Below, piece by piece: positions 5,647 to 11,636 of a DNA stretch of 47,107 nucleotides (within the stretch, counting starts at the first letter, position 1; each line of letters begins with the position of its first letter). A model generated the notes under the pieces. The model was not told the DNA's origin. It saw nothing but the letters and a program-made list of their open reading frames with translations, and ran no database searches. The DNA comes from Candidatus Methylomirabilota bacterium. Lineage in GTDB: Bacteria > Methylomirabilota > Methylomirabilia > Rokubacteriales > CSP1-6. Where the stretch lies: positions 1-47,107 of the forward strand of contig DASYVT010000122.1 of assembly GCA_035936835.1 (NCBI GenBank), written 5' to 3'. The translations under genes were made by a program, and so were the position numbers.

Positions 5647-6303
5647 TCAGCGTTGCCGGGACAGCGCCCGCACCGCCTCGAGCGTGTCCTCCGGCTCGGG
5701 GCGGGTGGTGTAGTCTGGGTCGCTCTCGGCGGCCCGAATGATGCCCTGCGGATCGATGACGAAGCGAGCTGGGATCGGCAGCGTCCACGAGGCGTCCCCG
5801 TTGAACTTCTCGAGATCCAGCGGGAACGTGCCGTAGACCTGACGCAGATACGCCGGCAGCTCGAAGCGCAGCCCGAATTTCGTGGCGACCTCGTTGCCAC
5901 GATCAGTCAGGATGTCAAACGTCAGCTGACGTGTCCGGCTCAGCTCCCGGTTGTGCTCAGGCAATTGCGGAGAAATCGCCACGAGGGTGGCCCCCAGCCT
6001 CGCGAGTTCCGGCAGGATCGCTTGTAGAGCCACCAGCTCTACATTGCAATAGGGTCACCACCGGCCGCGGTAGAAGGTGACGATGAGCGGCCCCTTGGCG
6101 AGGAGGGCGCGGGAGTCAATCGGCTGCTCGGCGGAATTGGGCAACACAAATTCTGGGGCCTTATCGCCCACCTTGAGGACCCGGTCAGCTGCCCCTGAGG
6201 CCCGAAGCTCCTCCACCGCCCGGTGCATGGTCGCCACCACATCGGCCGGGCGCCCGGATTCGAGGCGTGTCTGTAGCGCTTTGAGCTCTGCTTTCAGGGA
6301 CAT
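5647..6303 (-). CDS. AhpC/TSA-like peroxiredoxin selenoprotein (UxxC)
   Basis: Reading through TGA 6055-6057 gives 218 residues. After a helical N-terminal extension (1-40) comes the thioredoxin-fold AhpC/TSA domain: KVGDKAPEFVLPN, then LIVTFYRGRW-U83-PYC86. The family consensus is FYRGxWCPYC, so UGA replaces the peroxidatic cysteine and gives UxxC. The rest of the domain follows in frame (LARLGATLVAISPQLPEH, then FDILTD, then RFVIDPQGII). A perfect 8-base-pair hairpin directly follows the UGA. It is the first gene of a two-gene unit with the OsmC-like gene. Predicted role: reduction of peroxides with a selenolate nucleophile. Confidence 0.87.
6023..6057 (-). promoter_or_regulatory. SECIS-like stem-loop after the AhpC-like UGA
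   Basis: TGTAGAGC (6043-6036) and GCTCTACA (6030-6023) are perfect 8-base arms over the loop TGGTG, about 20-24 bases after TGA 6057-6055. The loop carries the G-G-U expected of a bacterial SECIS. Confidence 0.75.
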
Positions 6304-6716
6304 AGGCTGATCCTCTCCGCGACTGCGTCAAGATGCCACGCGATGCTTCAGCCCCAGCCCCTCGACACCATGGTGCGAAGGCAGGGGTCCCGATTCGATT
6401 CAGTCTGTCTGGAATTAGATGCATGGCCGGCTGCCTGCGATTCGGCGGCGGGTGCCCGGTCCGGCAGGAAGGGTATCGACAGGCCGGCGATCGTTGCCCG
6501 GGCCGGGGGTGGTCCGGCCCGCAGGCTCCGCCCAGGGGAGCGGCTTCTCGGGCAGGCGCCAACCCGTGCCGAGGCACTCCAGCCCGCCGGGTCCCTGCCG
6601 TACCAGGTCTCGGCCGATCGAGATAAATCTGCCATCGTTGTGACAACTGCCGACCGCTCAGGGCACACGATGGACTCCGAGTCAGAGCATTTCACCTTCC
6701 CTGGAGGAGGCCCCTT
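6304..6716. other. Non-coding stretch between divergent units
   Basis: Both strands were read here. No frame shows a recognisable domain or a good ribosome-binding site until the one before 6717. It must hold the promoters of the AhpC-like/OsmC-like unit (minus) and of the MxKDx gene (plus), but I cannot point to clear -35/-10 elements. Confidence 0.4.
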
Positions 6717-6869
6717 ATGCGGCGGTGGACGATGCTGGTGGTTGCGCTGGTATTGGTGATGGCGTTCGGAACGGGCGGCTGCGCTCAGACGCCGAGCGGC
6801 AGCGGAGACATGATGGATAAGGACAAGATGATGGACAAGAAGGACGACAAGATGATGGACAAGAAGTAA
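6717..6869 (+). CDS. Small MxKDx-repeat lipoprotein
   Basis: The 50-residue product has a signal segment (MLVVALVLVMAFGTGGC) with a lipobox ending at C19, then a short Ser/Gly linker and a Met/Lys/Asp repeat tail: MMDKDKMMDKKDDKMMDKK. It matches the description of pentapeptide MxKDx-repeat proteins, small exported proteins of unknown function. GGAGGAGG precedes the start. Methionines in a periplasmic, acidic and basic tail next to bufferin and copper genes suggest Cu(I) or Ag(I) binding (inference). Confidence 0.75.
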   Translation: MRRWTMLVVALVLVMAFGTGGCAQTPSGSGDMMDKDKMMDKKDDKMMDKK

Positions 6870-6925
6870 TAGGTTGGGTTCCAGGGGCTCCTGACACCCC
6901 ATGACCTGCTCCCGCTGAATGCGCA

Positions 6926-6955
6926 GCGAGCGTCGGGGACAGCTCCGGCGCTCGC
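6926..6955 (+). terminator. Hairpin after the MxKDx gene
   Basis: GCGAGCGTCGG (6926-6936) and CCGGCGCTCGC (6945-6955) pair over 11 bases with one G-U and an 8-base loop, 57 bases after the stop. No T run follows. Confidence 0.4.
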
Positions 6956-7065
6956 GCGGGGCATGTCACACGTCGACCGTATTTTCAAGACAACTGCTAG
7001 AACGAAGGGATTGGACACGCTCAATCCCCTCGCCTTCGAGGCTGACTTGGTCTAAACGGTAGCGC

Positions 7066-7112
7066 GGGCCTGCAAGCATCGATATCGAACAAGTTGACCT
7101 TGGCGGTGGAGA
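7066..7112 (+). repeat. Dispersed ~45-base intergenic element, copy 2
   Basis: It starts GGGCCTGCAAGCATCGATAT and continues ATCGAACAAGTTGACCTT. It matches copy 1 at most positions and lies just beyond the bufferin operon's last gene. Confidence 0.5.
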
Positions 7113-7126
7113 TCATTTGCTCAACC

Positions 7127-7600
7127 TCAGCAGGGCCGGGGCCCGAGCCAGCGGCGGAGCAGGTGGTCCGCCGAAATCGCTCCTGCACCTCGCGTCAACA
7201 GGAAGAGCAGGATGGAACCCCAGACCAGGTGCTCGTGCCACGCCTGTGGGTAGACGAAGAGCTGGATGGTGACAATCTGTCCGAGCAGGGGGAGCGTGGC
7301 CAGTCGGGTGGCGAGCCCGGCAATGAGGAGGGATGAGCAGCCAAGCTCGAACGTGGTGGCCAGCATCGTCGCGATGACCGGCGGGAGCAGCGGAACCTTG
7401 TACTCGTCCTGGAACAACGCGATCGTGGACTCCCAGCTGGCAAGCTTGAGCAGACCGGCCGGCATGAACACGCTGGCGATGGCCAAGCGGAACAGAAGCT
7501 GGTGCACGGAGGGCGGCACGCGCCCGAGCAGATCGGTCACCGTTTCGCCCAGCTTGCGTAACGCCGGAGCGGCCTGGGCGTCCGGGGTACCGTCAGCCAT
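7127..7600 (-). CDS. DoxX-family membrane protein of the bufferin operon
   Basis: This 157-residue protein has four hydrophobic helices; the DoxX pattern is seen in RLAIASVFMPAGLLKLASW, then ATTFELGCSSLLIAGLATRLA, then GSILLFLLTRGAGAISADHLL. DoxX proteins are often the last member of bufABCD-type operons, where their role (possibly redox or quinone-linked) is unsettled. ATG 7600 overlaps the BufC-like stop as ATGA. Confidence 0.82.
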   Translation of the reverse strand: MADGTPDAQAAPALRKLGETVTDLLGRVPPSVHQLLFRLAIASVFMPAGLLKLASWESTIALFQDEYKVPLLPPVIATMLATTFELGCSSLLIAGLATRLATLPLLGQIVTIQLFVYPQAWHEHLVWGSILLFLLTRGAGAISADHLLRRWLGPRPC

Positions 7601-8394
7601 CAACCGTGCTCCGGACCCTTTGACGAGACTTCATAGTCGACCGGCAGCTGCTCGGCGAACAGGTTCCGCAATGCCGGCGGGAGATCGAACGCGCCATTTG
7701 TCTCGAGAGCTGCCTCGGCCGCCTCAGCGAGACAATCGCCGCGGCTGAGCGCGCGGCGGAACACATATATCGCTGGATCGAGCGGGCGGAACACGGCATG
7801 GTCCCCCATCCGCCGCACCTCCAGACTCACGCCACCTGAGCCCAGATCCACCGTGGCGTCGGGGTCGCCCTCCGGCTGGTTGACCCGCCAGATCTGGTCG
7901 ATGGGCCAGGGCGAGCGTAGCAGCGAGAGCGACGGATCAAGGCGAAGGGTCAGGCCTGGCAGATCCTCCACGGGCAGCTGGGAGAGCACCACCGGATCGA
8001 GCGCCGCGGATTGTTCAGCATGCGTGGCTGTGTTCAGCGCCCATTCGAGCCGCGCCACATCACGCAGGTACTGCAAGTGCCGGCAGGGCTCGAAGTCGGC
8101 GAGGAATGCTGGGAACGAGCTTCCGTACTCGAACAGGCAGGGCCCGGCCGGCGGGTGGGCGCGGATATATTGATCCGCCGCATAGCCGAAGAACCGCTCA
8201 TGGACGAGACGGCAGACCACTGGATAGGTCGCCTGGAGCGCCGCCGTGAGCGTCGTGAACACATGATGCCGGTAGATATCAAGCCGTGCCTGGGGCCTTA
8301 GGCCGTCTGCCAGGATCTGCGCCGCAGCCGACTCCGTTGGGCCGCCAAGAAGGGCTTCCAGGAATGCGGCCTGCAGCTCACGCAGTGGCGGCAT
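7600..8394 (-). CDS. BufC-like partner of the MNIO enzyme (DUF2063 type)
   Basis: The 264-residue protein begins with the DUF2063 putative DNA-binding-like domain (LRELQAAFLEALL, then RLDIYRHHVFTTLTAALQATYPVVCRLV, then FGYAADQYIRAHPP). It continues with a second domain ending in ALRNLFAEQLPVDYEV. In characterised systems this protein binds the precursor and presents its cysteines to the MNIO enzyme. It overlaps the BufB gene by 17 bases, so translation is coupled. Confidence 0.85.
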   Translation of the reverse strand: MPPLRELQAAFLEALLGGPTESAAAQILADGLRPQARLDIYRHHVFTTLTAALQATYPVVCRLVHERFFGYAADQYIRAHPPAGPCLFEYGSSFPAFLADFEPCRHLQYLRDVARLEWALNTATHAEQSAALDPVVLSQLPVEDLPGLTLRLDPSLSLLRSPWPIDQIWRVNQPEGDPDATVDLGSGGVSLEVRRMGDHAVFRPLDPAIYVFRRALSRGDCLAEAAEAALETNGAFDLPPALRNLFAEQLPVDYEVSSKGPEHG

Positions 8395-9253
8395 GAGGCG
8401 TCCCTGGGAGCGCCCTGTACAAGAGTCCATCGGCGACGCACGCTTCGGCGAGGAGGACATCCAGAGCCGGGATGGCAGTGTCCCATTCCACAAGGGTGGC
8501 TACCGGGCCGAGATGCGCCAAGGCATGGGCGTAGAGCTTCCAAACCTCGGGCGAGACCCGCGAGCCATGGTCGTCGATGAGGATGGTGAGCCCGTCGGCG
8601 TCATTGCGCGCGTGGCCGGCCACATGGATCTCATGCACGGACTCCCGCGGCAGAGCGTCCACGTAGGCCACGGCATCGAAACCCAGGTTGTGGGCCGAGA
8701 CGTAGATATTGTTCACGTCGCAGAGCAGTCCACAACCGGTCTGCTGGGCCACCTCGATCAGGAACTCGGGCTCCGGGATGGGTGAATGCCGAAAGCGGAG
8801 ATAGCTCGACGGGTTCTCAACCAGGATCTGCCGACCGAGCGCGACCTGTACGTGGTCAATGTGACGGCACACCAGTTCGAGGCTCTCCTCGGTATATGGC
8901 ATCGGAAGAAGATGGTTCAGGTAGACGCCGCCCGTGATGCTCCACGACAGGTGCTCCGACACCAGGGCGGGCTCGACGCGCCCGACCAGGGTTGCGAGGC
9001 GCTTCAGGTGGCGTGCGTCCAGGCCATCCGCGCTGCCGAGCGAGAGCCCAACGCCGTGGAGGGAGACTGGATAGTCGCGACGGACCTGATCGAGGTCCCG
9101 CAGCGTCGGACCACCTCCCAGATAGTTCTCCGCATGCACCTCAAGCCAGGCGATGGGCGGGCGAGTGGTGATGACCTCCTGGACGTGGGGCGCGCGCAAC
9201 CCGATGCCGGCCGCCGCCGGCGCGCCAGCTGTGTCTGCATCGCCTCCGGTCAT
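8378..9253 (-). CDS. MNIO-family (DUF692) multinuclear iron oxygenase, BufB-like
   Basis: This 291-residue TIM-barrel enzyme modifies cysteines of the adjacent precursor (to oxazolone/thioamide-type groups in studied bufferins). Iron-ligand segments are visible: LEVHAENYL, VSLHGVGLSLG, SEHLSWSITG, LVENPSSYL, LCDVNNIYVSAHN and EIHVAGH. ATG 9253 starts the conserved region after a short Gly/Ala leader; longer in-frame extensions into the BufA gene are not credible. The start lies 40 bases after the precursor's stop. Confidence 0.9.
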   Translation of the reverse strand: MTGGDADTAGAPAAAGIGLRAPHVQEVITTRPPIAWLEVHAENYLGGGPTLRDLDQVRRDYPVSLHGVGLSLGSADGLDARHLKRLATLVGRVEPALVSEHLSWSITGGVYLNHLLPMPYTEESLELVCRHIDHVQVALGRQILVENPSSYLRFRHSPIPEPEFLIEVAQQTGCGLLCDVNNIYVSAHNLGFDAVAYVDALPRESVHEIHVAGHARNDADGLTILIDDHGSRVSPEVWKLYAHALAHLGPVATLVEWDTAIPALDVLLAEACVADGLLYRALPGTPHAATA

Positions 9254-9293
9254 CCCGCCACTCGCCCACCCATCGCCTAGTGCTCCCTCGCCC

Positions 9294-9569
9294 CTACGCC
9301 CTCTTGGGCTGCAGGCTGCCGTCCACGAGCTTCTCGCAGGTGCCCTTGGGGACGTACACCCAGGCATCGCCCTGCTTGTCCCGCTTGGACGTGCCCGCGC
9401 AGGACGAATTGGCCGTCTGGCAGTCGTTCTTGGCTGCCCGCGCGATGCTAAAGCACTTTTCGTGCTCGAACTTCGGCACCGGCGCCGGGCCGGCCTGCGC
9501 GCTGGTGAACAGCGGCACGGAGAATGCGGCGGCGACGGCAGTCGTGATGAGCACACGGGTCGTCTTCAT
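9294..9569 (-). CDS. Bufferin precursor, BufA1-like (DUF2282)
   Basis: The 91-residue product has a Sec signal peptide (KTTRVLITTAVAAAFSVPLF, then TSAQAG) and a core with four cysteines: HEKCFSIARAAKNDC, then SSCAG, then VPKGTCEKLVDG. This spacing and the final PKGTCEK motif are those of DUF2282 bufferins, periplasmic copper-binding peptides whose cysteines are modified by BufB/BufC. The site AGGAGGA precedes ATG 9569. It is the first gene of the operon behind an ECF-type promoter. Confidence 0.9.
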   Translation of the reverse strand: MKTTRVLITTAVAAAFSVPLFTSAQAGPAPVPKFEHEKCFSIARAAKNDCQTANSSCAGTSKRDKQGDAWVYVPKGTCEKLVDGSLQPKRA

Positions 9570-9634
9570 CTGGTCTGTCCTCCTGGTCATGGGTGGATGG
9601 GAGTGTCCGATCGCGGACGCCTCAACTCGGTTCT

Positions 9635-9663
9635 CTAACACCGACAGCCGGCCGATTATTCCC
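9635..9663 (-). promoter_or_regulatory. ECF-sigma-type promoter of the bufferin operon
   Basis: Minus strand: GGGAATA (9663-9657), 13 bases, then CGGTGTTAG (9643-9635). The same elements with the same 13-base gap occur in the opposite promoter at 9701-9728. The start codon is 66 bases downstream. Confidence 0.68.
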
Positions 9664-9700
9664 ATGCACCCCACCGAATCGCGGGCCTTCCCAGAATCCA

Positions 9701-9728
9701 GGGAATACAACAGCCGGTATCGGGGTTT
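9701..9728 (+). promoter_or_regulatory. ECF-sigma-type promoter of the sigma/anti-sigma pair
   Basis: GGGAATA (9701-9707), 13 bases, CGGGGTTT (9721-9728); the sigma start is 30 bases downstream. Sharing both elements with the bufferin promoter implies that the sigma factor drives its own gene and the operon. Confidence 0.68.
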
Positions 9729-9757
9729 ACCATGTGGAGGTTCGCCCAGGGGGATCT

Positions 9758-10336
9758 ATGCTCAGGTGGGTCAGAGGGCGCGGGCACGCGCCGGAATTCG
9801 AGGAGGTGGCGCTGGTCCACCTGGACCTTCTGTACCGCATGGCGCTCCGCCTCACCCACAACCGGTCAGAGGCCGAGGACTTGGTCCAGGAAACGTGGCT
9901 CCGGGCCCTCCGGCACTTCGACCAGTTCGATCCCGGGAGCAATTGCCGGGCCTGGCTGGTGACCATCCTGCGCAATGCCTTCTTGAACAAACTCCGCCGG
10001 GAGGGCCGTGAGCGCCTGGAGAGCGAGGCCGCTGGCGAGAGCGCCGGGTCGGCGACCTTCGAGGACTCGGCCGTGGAGCGGTCGACGCCCGAGGAGGAGT
10101 TCCTTCAGACAGTGTTCCACGGCGACGTCGAGCGCGCGCTCAAGACCCTGTCTGAGGCGTCTCGGCAGGTGATCATGCTGGCCGACCTCGAGGGCTTCAC
10201 GTACAGGGAGATCGCCCAGGTCCTGAGCTGCCCGATCGGCACGGTGATGTCACGGCTGTCCCGCGCCCGGCAGCTGCTCCGGAAGGAGCTTCGGGCGCTG
10301 GCCCGTGAGCACGGCTACAGCGAGGAATCGCGATGA
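9758..10336 (+). CDS. ECF-family RNA polymerase sigma factor
   Basis: The protein has 192 residues. Region 2 is seen in HLDLLYRMALRLTHNRSEAE, then DLVQETWLRALRHFDQF, then NCRAWLVTILRNAFLNKLRR. Region 4, the -35-binding helix-turn-helix, is in LSEASRQVIMLADLEGFTYR, then EIAQVLSCPIGTVMSRLSRARQ. ATG 9758 follows a CAGGGGGA site. It overlaps the anti-sigma gene as ATGA, is divergent from the bufferin operon and probably controls it in response to copper or envelope stress. Confidence 0.9.
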   Translation: MLRWVRGRGHAPEFEEVALVHLDLLYRMALRLTHNRSEAEDLVQETWLRALRHFDQFDPGSNCRAWLVTILRNAFLNKLRREGRERLESEAAGESAGSATFEDSAVERSTPEEEFLQTVFHGDVERALKTLSEASRQVIMLADLEGFTYREIAQVLSCPIGTVMSRLSRARQLLRKELRALAREHGYSEESR

Positions 10337-11127
10337 CCTGCCGGGAGTTCGAACCAATGTTGCACGCCTTCGTGGACGGTGAGCTGGACGTCGAGACCAC
10401 GACGGCGGCGCAGGCTCATGTCTCGTCCTGCCCCGAATGTCACGGACGGGCGGATGGGGAGCGTCGCTTCCGTGTCCTGCTGCGCCAGCAGCCCCACGAC
10501 GTGGCGCCGCCGGAGCTCCGGGCGCGCCTACTCGCGGTGGCTCGCCGTGAGCGTCGGCGGGCGGCTTTGCGCGTCTGGCTGGGCGTGCCGGCCTTTGCCA
10601 CCGCGGCCGTCCTGCTGGCGGCAATCCTCATCACCCGCGCAATGCCACCGGGTCCGAGTGCCCCCAGATTCGTTGACACGCTCGTGGACAAGCACCTCGC
10701 CTATGCGCAGATCGAAAGTCCGGCCGAGTTCACGTCGAGCGAGCCCGGCAGGGTGGCGGCGTGGGTCCGGGATCGGATCGGGATGCGTGTCCCGGTGCCC
10801 GACTATTCCCATGCAGGTATCCGTCTGGTCGGGGCGCGCATCTCGGAGGAGGGCGAACAGAAGCTCGCCTACCTGCTCTATGAGAAGGGGCACATGCTGA
10901 TGTCGGTCTTCATGCTTCCCGACGCGGCGGAGGCACAGACCCTGCCCGGGAAGGCGGTGAGCTACCGCGGACACGAGTATCTGACCCGCGAGCGCAAGAG
11001 CCTCCGGACCGTGTCCTGGCGCGACGGGAAGGCGGTCTTTAGCCTGGTCTCGATGCTCGACTACGACGCCCTGCTCGAATGCGCGGATCGCCTTCGTGTC
11101 GAGCGAGCCCGCGAGGCCCAACTGTAA
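10333..11127 (+). CDS. Membrane-anchored zinc-finger anti-sigma factor
   Basis: The 264-residue protein begins with a ZAS domain: CREFEPMLHAFVDGELD, then AQAHVSSCPECHGR, giving the H-x3-C-x2-C zinc site. A single membrane helix follows at about residues 78-100 (VPAFATAAVLLAAILIT), then a periplasmic domain of about 160 residues with IRLVGARISEEGEQKLAYLL and HMLMSVFMLP. The Met/His-bearing outer domain may sense the metal. The zinc-site C-x2-C may also be the redox or metal switch. It is translationally coupled to the sigma gene. Confidence 0.87.
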   Translation: MTCREFEPMLHAFVDGELDVETTTAAQAHVSSCPECHGRADGERRFRVLLRQQPHDVAPPELRARLLAVARRERRRAALRVWLGVPAFATAAVLLAAILITRAMPPGPSAPRFVDTLVDKHLAYAQIESPAEFTSSEPGRVAAWVRDRIGMRVPVPDYSHAGIRLVGARISEEGEQKLAYLLYEKGHMLMSVFMLPDAAEAQTLPGKAVSYRGHEYLTRERKSLRTVSWRDGKAVFSLVSMLDYDALLECADRLRVERAREAQL

Positions 11128-11636
11128 GAGGTGGAGATCCATTGCGACTTGGCCATTGAAGACAAGTCGAATAGTCGACCTGGGCGCAAACATCCGCATC
11201 ATCGTCGAAGCTCTGGGGCAGGAGGCCCTGGAATCGACAGAGCTACATGGCCCACTGCAAAACGCCGAAATAAGTGCATTACATCACGCGGGCCGGAACT
11301 TCCCAGAAACAGTCAGCCCCACGCGCATGCCAGCAAGAGACAGCGACTTCCGAAGCCGGCCAACCGCGGCATAGCCGTACGGGAACTCCGAGAGCTCGGA
11401 AGGCATGAGGTCTGACGTCGCCGCTCGAGCGCGCGGTTTGAGATCCTGACCCTACGGGCCCAACCCTTGACGCGTTTCCGGCGTAGAGGCCTGCTCAATC
11501 CTTCGAGCTGGCTTTTGCAAGGGATTGCCAATCGACAGGGCTTGTCTTCATTGGCCGGACGAGAGGATGGGGGCTGAGACGGAGCGCACTAGGGCCTTAG
11601 TCCGAACCCGTGTTCCGTCGAGGACCCGACGCGGCC
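11128..11636. other. Gene-poor stretch
   Basis: No frame in this 509-base stretch shows a domain or a credible start. Codon use looks random in all six frames. A small perfect dyad TCCGAG/CTCGGA is at 11387-11400. It separates two converging transcripts (anti-sigma and the FecR-like gene) and may be eroded DNA. Confidence 0.4.

Noticed and set aside
1-6303. Genetic code change with UGA as a normal amino acid (Trp or Gly).
   Set aside because: TGA is a regular stop in this window (many ATGA and GTGA gene overlaps), tryptophan uses TGG, and all four in-frame TGA codons lie at catalytic cysteines followed by hairpins.
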